A stretch of 40,067 nt of DNA. It comes from an uncultured Gemmatimonadota bacterium (lineage in GTDB: Bacteria > Latescibacterota > UBA2968 > UBA8231). Position numbers and translations under genes: made by a program. How positions within the stretch are numbered: position 1 is the stretch's first letter; each line of letters starts with the position of its first letter. Positions 17,413-25,822 of this stretch are shown piece after piece. The stretch is from assembly GCA_903893785.1 (NCBI GenBank), contig CAITNQ010000258.1, positions 1 through 40,067 of the forward strand. Reading direction: 5' to 3'. The notes under the pieces are model-generated. The model ran no database searches, was not told the DNA's origin, and saw only the letters and a list, made by a program, of their open reading frames with translations.

Positions 17413-18207
17413 TCAGCGCCGGCGGCCTGACGGGGCGCTGTTCAGGTCGCGCAGGCGGGCTTTGGCCAGTCCGGCTTCTTCCGTCCCGGGGTAGTTCTGG
17501 ACGACTTCCTTCAGGCGGGCGGTGCCGGCTTTCTTGTCTTTCTGCTCCAGCAGGGCAAAGCCGAGTTTGAGCGCCGCCGCCGGGGCCTTGTCGCCCGTGG
17601 GGTAGTCTTTGAGCAGGCGCTCAAAGGCCGCTTGGGCCTGGACGTAGTCCTTGAGCGCGTAGTGCGCCTCGCCCTGCCAGTAAAGCGCATTGTCCGCCAG
17701 TTCATGCTGCGGGAAAGACTCGACGAACTGGCCGAACTCGGTGGCAGCCTGGGCGTAGTCTTTGGCCTTCAGGTCGCCTGAACCTAAGTCATACAGCGCC
17801 TGGGGGTCGGCCACCAGGCTGGGGCTGGCAGCCGCATTGGCGCCGCCGCGGCCGGGGGGCGACGCGCCGGCGCCGCCCCCTTTGCCAACTCCGTAGATGC
17901 GGATGGCTTCCACCTCCTGGCGCACGTCGGCCAGGCGGCGGACCACGTCGTCCATGCGGGCGACCATTTGCTGCAGGCGTTGGGCGTTGCCCTCGCCGTC
18001 CGCTGCCATGCCGCTCCACTTATGCCGCGAAGCCACGCTTTCGGCGCGCGCCAGGCTGTCGATCTGACTGACTTCGGCGCCGATCTCGTCCAACCGGGCC
18101 TCGACCCGCAGTACATCGAGCCGCACCTGCCGGACCGCGCCGCGCGTGGCGCAGGCAGCGGTCAGGCAGAGCAGCAGCAGGCAGACGCCCTGCACCCGGC
18201 GGTGCAT
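17413..18207 (-). CDS. cpoB: CpoB/YbgF-like Tol-Pal coordinator lipoprotein
   Basis: The 264-residue product begins with a lipoprotein signal (LTAAC, lipidated C19). Next come a predicted coiled coil (about 25-100), a Gly/Ala/Pro linker, and a TPR region (about 135-255) with repeated YA.A..F..F...P patterns, as in YbgF/CpoB. In Escherichia coli CpoB has a cleavable signal peptide and coordinates peptidoglycan synthesis with outer-membrane constriction through TolA. Here a lipid anchor replaces free periplasmic location, which also occurs in other phyla. It lies 18 bases after pal as the last gene of the tol-pal operon. Confidence 0.85.
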   Translation of the reverse strand: MHRRVQGVCLLLLCLTAACATRGAVRQVRLDVLRVEARLDEIGAEVSQIDSLARAESVASRHKWSGMAADGEGNAQRLQQMVARMDDVVRRLADVRQEVEAIRIYGVGKGGGAGASPPGRGGANAAASPSLVADPQALYDLGSGDLKAKDYAQAATEFGQFVESFPQHELADNALYWQGEAHYALKDYVQAQAAFERLLKDYPTGDKAPAAALKLGFALLEQKDKKAGTARLKEVVQNYPGTEEAGLAKARLRDLNSAPSGRRR

Positions 18208-18225
18208 ACAGCCGATTTCCTCGCC

Positions 18226-18816
18226 TTACTGCGCCGGGGTGAAGTCAACGCGGCGGTTCTTGGCCCACGAGGCTTCGTTGTGACCCGGATCGACCGGCTT
18301 CTCTTTGCCGTAGCTGATGGTGCTCAGACGCTCGGCGTCGATACCGGCGCGGACGAGGAAGTTCTTCACCGCATCGGCGCGCTTCTGGCCCAGGGCGAGG
18401 TTGTACTCGACCGTGCCGCGCTCGTCGCAGTTGCCGGCCAGGGTCAGACGCACGACGCTGGCGGCATTGAGCTTGTCCGCATGGCCGGACAGCGAACCCT
18501 GCTGGTCGGCGCGGATGTTGTAGTCGTCGTAGTCGAAATACACGGCCGACAGGGTGCGGGCGGCCATTGCCGCGGCTTCGGCGTCGGCCTTGGCCTTGGC
18601 GGCGGCGTCGGCTTCGGCCTTCAGGCGGGCGGCGCGGGCTGCGGCTTCGGCGTCGGCTTTGGCTTTGGCGTCGGCTTCGGCCTTGGCTTTGGCGGCTTCT
18701 GCGGCTTTGGCCGCCGAGTCGTCCACCTGGAGCACGGGTTTGGGGCCGCCGCAACCGATGGCAAGGGCACAAACGGCCACGGCCGCACCGAACATCCACC
18801 TACGCTTGGTCTTCAT
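18226..18816 (-). CDS. pal: Peptidoglycan-associated lipoprotein Pal
   Basis: The 196-residue product has a lipoprotein signal (LAIGC, lipidated C22), an Ala/Lys/Glu/Asp-rich helical linker (residues about 35-87) and an OmpA-type peptidoglycan-binding domain (about 88-196). The domain carries YFDYDDYNI, GNCDERGTVEYN (D131) and KNRRVDF, the contacts for diaminopimelate-containing peptidoglycan. Pal links the outer membrane to the wall and is moved by TolB. The ATG at 18816 has GGAGAGGAGA upstream. The linker is built of AEADAKAK-like repeats resembling TolA domain II and is longer than in proteobacterial Pal. Confidence 0.93.
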   Translation of the reverse strand: MKTKRRWMFGAAVAVCALAIGCGGPKPVLQVDDSAAKAAEAAKAKAEADAKAKADAEAAARAARLKAEADAAAKAKADAEAAAMAARTLSAVYFDYDDYNIRADQQGSLSGHADKLNAASVVRLTLAGNCDERGTVEYNLALGQKRADAVKNFLVRAGIDAERLSTISYGKEKPVDPGHNEASWAKNRRVDFTPAQ

Positions 18817-18975
18817 GGACTCTCCTCTCCTCTGCAACTGGGTCCTCTACGGAAGGGACGGAACACGCGAGCCCGCCCTGAATTGAGGTTCAACGCCAGG
18901 CGGTCATGCCGGTTACGTCCGGGAAATGTAGGCAAATTCGCCGCTGTTGGCGAGATCGACTTCCTCGGGGCCCGC

Positions 18976-20328
18976 TCAGGGCGCCGCGACCGGCCAGGGC
19001 GACCAGGCCGGCACCAGGCAGGTGCCGCTGGCGGTCAGTTTGCGCGGATTGCTACCGTCCCAGTTCATGACATAGATGTCGCTCTGGGCGCCGTGGGTGG
19101 CGCAGTACGCCAGTTGGAGGCCGTCGGGCGACCAACTGGGGTTCTCGCTCGAGCCGCCGGCGGTCAGCCGCACGGGCGAGCCGCCGGCCACCTCTACCAA
19201 GTATACATCGAAACCCTCGAAACCCCGCCGCACAAAAGCCAACCGGCGGCCGTCCGGAGACCAGGTGGCCGAACCCTCGTACGCGTCCGGTTCGCTGGTC
19301 AGGCGATGGACATCGCTGCCGTCGGCATTGGCCAGGTACACCTGCGGCAGGCCGGTGCGGTCCGAGGTGAAGGCGATGCGCCGGCCATCCGGCGACGCCG
19401 CCGGTTCGGTCTCCACCTCGGGATGGTCCGTGATTCGTTCCAGGCGGCCTTCGGACATGGTCCACGAATAGAGGTCGACGCTGCCTTTGGCCATCATGGC
19501 GAAGAGGATGCGCTGCCCGTCGGCAGACCACTCCGGCGCCGTGCTCATGGCCGAAGGCACGCGCAGGGGCACGGCGACGCCGGAGGCGATATCGAGCACG
19601 CGCAAGACCCACTTGGCGCCGCTCAGGGACGAGTAAACCAACCGGCGGGCGTCGGGGGCCCAAGCCGGCGACAGGTCGATGGTCTGGTCGCTGGTCAGCT
19701 GGCGCGGGTACTGACCGTCATAGTCCATGACGAAGATCTCTTTGTTGCCGCGCGCCTGGTCGACATAGGCGATCTGGGTCTGGGACACGCCGCGCTGGCC
19801 GGTCAGGGCCAGGACGATGTCGTCGCACACCTGGTGACCCACCTGGCGCATCTGGTGCGGCGCGCCGAGGTAGGGTTTGGCCACCAGCAGGCGCCGGTCC
19901 GGTAGCCGGTACACGGCCGCAAACACCTGCATCTGCTCGCCCTGACGGCTGACCGTGCCGCGTACCAGGGCCCGGGCGCCAGCGGCGCCCCAGCGCTCCA
20001 GCACCGGCCCCCAGCTGCCGCTGTCGGCGCGCGCCGAGTCAAGGACCACCTCGAAGTGGACGGCGTTGCGCAGGTCCTGGATGAGCGTGCTGTTGAAGAC
20101 CCCGGCGGCCGTCGCGGCACCGGGGTCAGCCGCGTCGGCGGTGAACGGGAAGACCGCCACCGGGGTCTGCCGGGTGCGCCCCTTGATGCTGAGGAAAACT
20201 TCCGCCTTCTGGCTGCTGCTGTCGGCGGCCGCCGCCGCAGGGCCGTTGGCCTGAGCCCCGGCGGTACCGGCCAGCAGTAGCAGCAGGGCCAGGTTGAGCC
20301 CCTGGCGGATCCGCGCGTGTGCCGCCAT
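18976..20328 (-). CDS. tolB: Tol-Pal system periplasmic protein TolB
   Basis: The 450-residue product has a signal peptide (about 1-25, ending AGAQA), a TolB N-terminal domain (TPVAVFPFTADA, ARALVRGTV) and a C-terminal six-bladed propeller. Each blade has the WSPDGRRLAF-type motif, for example ASPDGRRIAFTSDRTG and SPSWSPDGLQL-like segments. TolB shuttles between Pal and TolA during outer-membrane constriction. The ATG at 20328 follows GGAGGGAG. It is flanked by the tolA/tonB-like gene (86 bases) and pal (159 bases), the classic order. Confidence 0.93.
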   Translation of the reverse strand: MAAHARIRQGLNLALLLLLAGTAGAQANGPAAAAADSSSQKAEVFLSIKGRTRQTPVAVFPFTADAADPGAATAAGVFNSTLIQDLRNAVHFEVVLDSARADSGSWGPVLERWGAAGARALVRGTVSRQGEQMQVFAAVYRLPDRRLLVAKPYLGAPHQMRQVGHQVCDDIVLALTGQRGVSQTQIAYVDQARGNKEIFVMDYDGQYPRQLTSDQTIDLSPAWAPDARRLVYSSLSGAKWVLRVLDIASGVAVPLRVPSAMSTAPEWSADGQRILFAMMAKGSVDLYSWTMSEGRLERITDHPEVETEPAASPDGRRIAFTSDRTGLPQVYLANADGSDVHRLTSEPDAYEGSATWSPDGRRLAFVRRGFEGFDVYLVEVAGGSPVRLTAGGSSENPSWSPDGLQLAYCATHGAQSDIYVMNWDGSNPRKLTASGTCLVPAWSPWPVAAP

Positions 20329-20414
20329 CGCTACTCCCTCCCTTAGCCGGCGCCAGCCCCTGGATCGCCGGACAGTCGACGGCGCCGCCGCTGGCCCGGC
20401 CGCAATGCCTGAGG

Positions 20415-21062
20415 TCAGTCGCCGTAGAAGTCGAGGTGCACACTCAAGCCATCCCCTTTGAAGCCGCTGGGCAGCGGCTTGATCGGGCTGGCCTGGAACA
20501 CGGCCTTGCGGGCCGCATCGTCGAATTCGAACACGCCGGACGCGGTTTCTACCGTGCATTCCTGCACGTTACCGTCGCGGTCCAGCGAGAAAAACACCGT
20601 GGCTTTGAGCTCCTGGCCGGTGTCGGCCAGCATGCGCCGTTCCCACTGCTCCTGGACCAGGGCGGTCAGGGTGTCCAGGTACCCGGGGTACGGGAACACG
20701 ACCCCTTCGACCCGCAGCCCGCCGCCACCGCCTTTGCCAATGCCCGAACCGCCACCTTTGGGCGTCTTGGCCGGTTTCTCCACAGCGGCCTTGGGCTTTT
20801 TGACGCCCCGCGGCGCCGCGGCCTCATTCGAGGGTGCGCTCTCGACCTTGACCCCGGTGCGGAAGCGCGCCTTGGTCGGCGGTTCCGGTGCAGCCTGCCG
20901 GCGCGGCCCGGCTGCGCCCTTGACCGGCCCGGGCGCGGCGACGATATCGACCGTGTACACGCGGCTGGTGGGCAACAGATGGGGCTGTTGGCGAGCCACG
21001 ACCATTACCCCGCCGATGACCACCAGGTGGCCGACGACGGACGCCACCACCGCGATCTTCAT
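20415..21062 (-). CDS. tolA: TolA/TonB-like energy-transducing protein
   Basis: The 215-residue product has an N-terminal transmembrane helix (about 4-23, with the S..GH pattern that contacts TolQ/ExbB). It then has a Pro/Lys/Ala and Gly-rich periplasmic stretch and a C-terminal TolA/TonB-type domain (about 125-215, [30 protein letters not shown]). Its ATG overlaps the tolR stop (ATGA), so it belongs to the tolQRAB series and is TolA by position. It is much shorter than E. coli TolA (421 residues), because the long helical domain II is replaced by a short linker. Confidence 0.85.
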   Translation of the reverse strand: MKIAVVASVVGHLVVIGGVMVVARQQPHLLPTSRVYTVDIVAAPGPVKGAAGPRRQAAPEPPTKARFRTGVKVESAPSNEAAAPRGVKKPKAAVEKPAKTPKGGGSGIGKGGGGGLRVEGVVFPYPGYLDTLTALVQEQWERRMLADTGQELKATVFFSLDRDGNVQECTVETASGVFEFDDAARKAVFQASPIKPLPSGFKGDGLSVHLDFYGD

Positions 21063-21481
21063 CGCTTGCCGGCGCGGGTACTGACGATCTCGACCACCAA
21101 CCCCACGCGGTCGACGCCGGCCGCCTTCAACAGGCCGACCAGCTCCACCACCTTACCGTAGGGCACCTCCTGGTCAGCCCGCAGAAACACCGGCCGGTCG
21201 GCCTTGCGGGCCCGGATGGCGCTGAAACGGTTGGTGAAATCGTCCAGCGTAACCCGGTCCTGGTCGATCTGCACCAGGCGATCGTGTGTCAGGGTGACGA
21301 CAATCCCTTCACCGACTTCGGCCTGACCGACGGTCGCCTTGGGCAGGGTGACCGGCAGCGATTGGAACAGCGCTGGCGCGGTGACCATGAAAATGATCAG
21401 CAGCACCAGCATGACGTCGACCAGCGGCGTCACGTTGATGTCGGCAAGCGTTCCACGCCGCCGGCGACTAGCCCCCCCCAT
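21059..21481 (-). CDS. tolR: TolR/ExbD-family proton-channel subunit
   Basis: The 140-residue product has a short basic N-terminus, one transmembrane helix with the essential Asp (D22 in [14 protein letters not shown]), and a periplasmic ExbD/TolR domain ([21 protein letters not shown]). With TolQ it forms the proton-driven motor of the Tol system. The ATG at 21481 lies 11 bases after the tolQ stop; its stop overlaps the next start. Confidence 0.94.
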   Translation of the reverse strand: MGGASRRRRGTLADINVTPLVDVMLVLLIIFMVTAPALFQSLPVTLPKATVGQAEVGEGIVVTLTHDRLVQIDQDRVTLDDFTNRFSAIRARKADRPVFLRADQEVPYGKVVELVGLLKAAGVDRVGLVVEIVSTRAGKR

Positions 21482-21492
21482 GGCCACCGGGG

Positions 21493-22146
<654 letters not shown>

Positions 22147-22225
22147 AGACTCCTCCCGGGGCGAAGCCCGACCCGGCCACCCGGCCGCCGCGATCCAGGC
22201 AGCGCACACACTGGTGCAGCCGTTG

Positions 22226-22254
22226 AATAAAAGCTATTCCGACGTTCACCTCAA
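22226..22254 (-). promoter_or_regulatory. Possible promoter of the tol-pal operon
   Basis: Minus strand: TTGAGG (22249-22254), 17-base spacer, TTTATT (22226-22231), about 80 bases before the tolQ GTG and overlapping the end of the transglycosylase gene. The local AT-rich patch is unusual for this region. Confidence 0.35.
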
Positions 22255-23517
22255 CAGCATGAGTCGGCCGAAGGTGGACCAGGTACCGGCCTGCAAGCGG
22301 GCGAAATAGACGCCGCTGACCACGGGGCGGCCGGTGTCGCTGGTGCCGTCCCAGGCGACCAGGAAATGGCCCGGTCCCTGCACCTGCTGCACCAGGCTGC
22401 GGATGCGCTGACCGGCGGCGTCGATGATGTCGAGTTGCACCAGCCGCGTCTGGGCCAACCCGTAGGCCAGGGTGGTGGCGCGGCGGAAGGGGTTGGGCGC
22501 CGGCGGCAGCAGCTGGGCGACGCCGGCGATCGGTGCAGCGGCCGGGGCCCTTAGTGCACCCGGGGCGCCGCTGCTGTCGGCCGCGGCCAGGGGCGGCGCG
22601 GCGGCGAAGTACAACTCGGCGCGCGGGATGACCTCGAGCGCGGCGAGGAATTCGGCGTAGAAATTCTGCCCGGCAAAGCCAAAGGCTTTGCCGCGGTAGC
22701 GCTCGACCAAGACGGCCACGTCGGTGGAACCGACCTCGCGGACGCCGCGGGCCAGGCCATAGGCGCCGTGGTTGTACGCCGTGATCGCCAGGGGCCAGTT
22801 ACCCAGGGCCTGGTAGTTGGCCTTGAGGATGGCGGCCGCGGCGGCGGTGGCCTTGAGCGGGTCGCGACGCTCGTCCACGTGGCGGTCCATGCGCAGCAGA
22901 TGGGCCGCGGCCGGCCGGGTGATCTGCCAGAGCCCGGCCGCGCCGACCTTGGAGGTCGCTTCCGGGTTGAACGCCGACTCGATGAAGGCCAACACCGCCA
23001 GGGAGTCCGGCACGCCCTGGTCGTGGAGGATACGGCGCACGTCCTGGCCGTAGCGCTCCCAGTTGCGCAGACCCTGGGCGATGCGATCGCGCTGGCCGGT
23101 CTGTAGCCGCAGGCGCTCGGCGGCTTGGCGGTAGCGTTCCGGATCGCGGCGCCGGCCATGGGCTTCCCAGATCCGCCACTCAGCATCGTTCAGCTGCGCC
23201 GCCTCAACCTGTGGCCCCAGGGCCGCCAGGTGCAGCAGCGCCGCCCGGTAGCGGCCCATGACCTCGGTCTCGCGCTGCTGCTGCTCGGACCGACCGCCCC
23301 GGCCGACGTTCTCGACGCCATACACCAGCGACAGGTCGTCGCGATCGTGGACCACCACCTGGTGGGTGTCGTAGAGCGTGAACACCTTCTTCCAGAACTC
23401 GACCCGCGGCACCAGCGCGGGCGGGCGCGGGAAGGGGGTTTCCGCCGCCGCGCCGCTGCCGGGCCGGGCCAGGAGGGTCAGCAGGGGCAACAGGAGTACC
23501 AGCAGGCGCCGCGTCAT
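22246..23517 (-). CDS. Exported lytic transglycosylase with C-terminal FlgD-like Ig domain
   Basis: The 423-residue product has a signal peptide (about 1-25), a helical region, and an SLT (GH23, MltD-like) domain. The catalytic E180 is in AFIESAFNPEAT, followed by GAAGLWQIT and ITAYNHG. Residues about 340-423 are a FlgD Ig-like domain (PPAPNPFRRATTLAYGL, DAAGQRIRSL, WDGTSDTGRPVVSGVYFARL) that ends at the C-terminus. Such tails are used as sorting or surface-retention modules in many FCB-group proteins. The enzyme would cut glycan strands non-hydrolytically in the periplasm or at the cell surface. The ATG at 23517 follows AAGGCGAGG. It lies directly upstream of tolQ, linking it by position to envelope constriction. 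Confidence 0.9.
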   Translation of the reverse strand: MTRRLLVLLLPLLTLLARPGSGAAAETPFPRPPALVPRVEFWKKVFTLYDTHQVVVHDRDDLSLVYGVENVGRGGRSEQQQRETEVMGRYRAALLHLAALGPQVEAAQLNDAEWRIWEAHGRRRDPERYRQAAERLRLQTGQRDRIAQGLRNWERYGQDVRRILHDQGVPDSLAVLAFIESAFNPEATSKVGAAGLWQITRPAAAHLLRMDRHVDERRDPLKATAAAAAILKANYQALGNWPLAITAYNHGAYGLARGVREVGSTDVAVLVERYRGKAFGFAGQNFYAEFLAALEVIPRAELYFAAAPPLAAADSSGAPGALRAPAAAPIAGVAQLLPPAPNPFRRATTLAYGLAQTRLVQLDIIDAAGQRIRSLVQQVQGPGHFLVAWDGTSDTGRPVVSGVYFARLQAGTWSTFGRLMLLR

Positions 23518-23878
23518 CCTCGCCTTCTGAACGGCATCGAAGCCGTCCCGGCAACATGGGTAGCCACGATCCGCCGGCCACAGGACGGCCGACACCGAGC
23601 ATTCCGGTAAGGGGTGGGTCTTTTACAGATAAGCGGGAGCGCCGCGCTTGGCAAGCGCGCCGGACACCGCAGCCGGTGGGGCGGCGGGGCCCATGGGCCT
23701 CGGGCAGGGGCGGCCGGGCGAGAACGGCCGGGCAACCCGACAGACCGGCTCCGATGGTTCAGGGCCGTGGGCCGTGGCGCGACGCGGGCCCACAGAGGGC
23801 GCCGGCCTGGGGGGCCGCGCCAGCGCCGGGTGCGCCGCGGGACTGGCGAGACTGGGCCGCGGCCGGCCGAGACCGCCG
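23518..23878. other. Gene-free spacer
   Basis: GC-rich stretch between the end of the deacetylase-like gene and the transglycosylase start. It shows short repeated GGCCGGGC words but no gene, clear terminator or RNA. Confidence 0.45.
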
Positions 23879-25822
23879 TCAGCGGGCCAATACGACGCGG
23901 CGACCGCGATGGACAGGGCCCGCCGCGAGCTCGACCAGGTACACGCCGCTGGCCAGCCGCCGACCGCGGGCATCGCCGCCGCCCCAACGCACCGGGTACC
24001 GGCCGGGCAGCACCGCCTGATCGACCAGGTGGACCACCGGCCGACCGGCCAGATCGAACACGGTCAGGCGCACGGTGGCTGGCGCGGCCACGTCATAGGT
24101 CAGCACCGTGGACTCGTTGAACGGATTGGGGCAGGCCGGCTCCAACTCCAGGTCCGGCGGCCAGGCACTGGCCCCGGCGGCATCGCCGTCGACCTGACTG
24201 GAGTAGCCCGAGGTGGTCACCGGCCACGCCGAACCGCCGCTGACGCGGCCGGCCGGATCCACGGCCACGACGCGGTACACCCAGGTTCCGGGCCCGGGGC
24301 GGTCACTGGCCTGGGGCGACACCGTAACCACCACCTCCTGCCAGGCGGCCAAAGGGGCGGCCAGGGGTTGACGCTGCAGCCGGTACTGCAGGCCGGCGGG
24401 CCGCGGATGAGTCCAGTGCAGGTCGACGCGATCGCCCACCTGCCGGGCCGTCAGAGCCATCGGCGGCACCGGCGGCAGCTGGTCCAGGAAAGGGTCATCG
24501 CTGTCCAGCCGAGGTTGGTACCCACGGAACGCTAACTCGTCGAGGAGAGCCACCAGGCGCTCGCCGATGTTCCAGTGGTCGTCTTCGGTGAGAAAAGCTT
24601 CGTGGGTGTAGATCTGCAGGTTCTGGGCCGCCAGGGGCACGGCCAGGACGCTGTCGAGGCCGGCGATAACCTGCTGGTGGAACTGCGTCGTGCCGGCCGG
24701 CGCGGCCGGGTACACGCGCTCCAGCCACAGGTCGGACTGCAGGAAGAGCATGTCCTCGGCGTGGTCACGCCAGGCGTCGATGCGGGTTAACCGATCGCGC
24801 TCGACATCGCTCAAGTAGTAGCTGCGGTACCCCGGGGCGGCACTGTAGAGCCCGGCGACGCCGGCTTCGCGCCAGGCTTGGCAGGCGGCGCGCGAGCCGC
24901 TCCAGAAATGGGTCCGCAGGCAACGGGACCAGGCCTGGGGACCGGCGAAGCGCTCCACTTCGGCGCGTACCTGGAGCAGATCGGCGCGGGCCTGGTCGTA
25001 GGTGGCCTCGCGGTACGGCTCGGCCGGATCGTAGGCCCGCGCGTGCAGCCCGAAGCGCAGCCAGCTGCTCTGGGCGGCTAGGGCCTGACGGTAGCGCGCC
25101 GGCAGCTGCGCCAGGTGGAACCAGGGCCGGGTCAGTCCCTGCTCAAACAGGAACCAGGTGAAGCAGGTGCCGTACGTCTGGTGCAGGCGCTGCACCCAGG
25201 CCAGCACCGGGTGGGCAAAGGGCGAGGCATAGCGGAGCGAGTCGCGGGTCAGGTCGGCCAGCATATCGCCGCCGTCGTCGACGGTGACCGAATACGTGGG
25301 CTGCGGGTCCAGGTGCGCGTACAGAGTGGCGCCCGCCAGGCTGATGGCGCCCCCCTGGCGCGCCGCCAACTCGACCTCGACCAACGGCCCGTTTACCGGC
25401 AGTGCGGCCAGGAAGAGCGCCGCGGTCGCCGGGTTGACCTCGACCTGTCCCAGGGGACCGCGCAGCTGCCAGGTCCCGGCCGCGGTCGCCTGCAGCTGCA
25501 GGCCGAGGGCGCCGGCTGCGGCCTGGGCAGCGGCCAGGTTGGCCGGCACGGCGGCCGCGACCCCGTTGACCCAGACCGTCGCCCCGGGCGGGGCCAGGCC
25601 GGCGACCGCCAGCTGCAGCCCGGCGACCGGGTCCACGTCCCAGGCTGGGGTGACCACGGCACCGTCCGCGGGCCACAGCAGCTGCAGCGGCCCGGCGGCG
25701 CGGGCGGCCGGCGCCAGCAGCAGGCTTAGCAGCAGGCCCACCGCGGCCGGCGGCAGCCGCCGGACCGAGGGCGGCCGGCAGCCGACGCGGGCCCGCGCGC
25801 GGACCACGGCCGGGGGCCTCAC
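23879..25822 (-). CDS. Exported polysaccharide-deacetylase-like protein with Fn3 and FlgD-like Ig domains
   Basis: The 647-residue product has a signal peptide (about 21-42, APAARA), an N-terminal beta-rich region, and a NodB-like barrel. The barrel begins YSVTVDDGGD (D182, D183) and includes GLHARAYDP (H260), LRTHFWSGS and YTHEAFLTEDD. An Fn3 domain (about 470-560) and a FlgD Ig-like tail (about 570-647, ACPNPFNEST, GVYLVEL) follow. The usual H-x3-H metal motif of NodB is not obvious, so catalysis is uncertain; a role in surface glycan binding or modification is plausible. The GTG at 25822 overlaps the upstream stop (GTGA), making it the last gene of the five-gene glycan operon. Confidence 0.7.
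   Translation of the reverse strand: MRPPAVVRARARVGCRPPSVRRLPPAAVGLLLSLLLAPAARAAGPLQLLWPADGAVVTPAWDVDPVAGLQLAVAGLAPPGATVWVNGVAAAVPANLAAAQAAAGALGLQLQATAAGTWQLRGPLGQVEVNPATAALFLAALPVNGPLVEVELAARQGGAISLAGATLYAHLDPQPTYSVTVDDGGDMLADLTRDSLRYASPFAHPVLAWVQRLHQTYGTCFTWFLFEQGLTRPWFHLAQLPARYRQALAAQSSWLRFGLHARAYDPAEPYREATYDQARADLLQVRAEVERFAGPQAWSRCLRTHFWSGSRAACQAWREAGVAGLYSAAPGYRSYYLSDVERDRLTRIDAWRDHAEDMLFLQSDLWLERVYPAAPAGTTQFHQQVIAGLDSVLAVPLAAQNLQIYTHEAFLTEDDHWNIGERLVALLDELAFRGYQPRLDSDDPFLDQLPPVPPMALTARQVGDRVDLHWTHPRPAGLQYRLQRQPLAAPLAAWQEVVVTVSPQASDRPGPGTWVYRVVAVDPAGRVSGGSAWPVTTSGYSSQVDGDAAGASAWPPDLELEPACPNPFNESTVLTYDVAAPATVRLTVFDLAGRPVVHLVDQAVLPGRYPVRWGGGDARGRRLASGVYLVELAAGPVHRGRRVVLAR

Noticed and set aside
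17968..19905. Long plus-strand frame over cpoB, pal and tolB
   Set aside because: Shadow of three well-supported minus-strand genes; Gly/Phe-rich parts mirror the Pal Ala/Lys linker.
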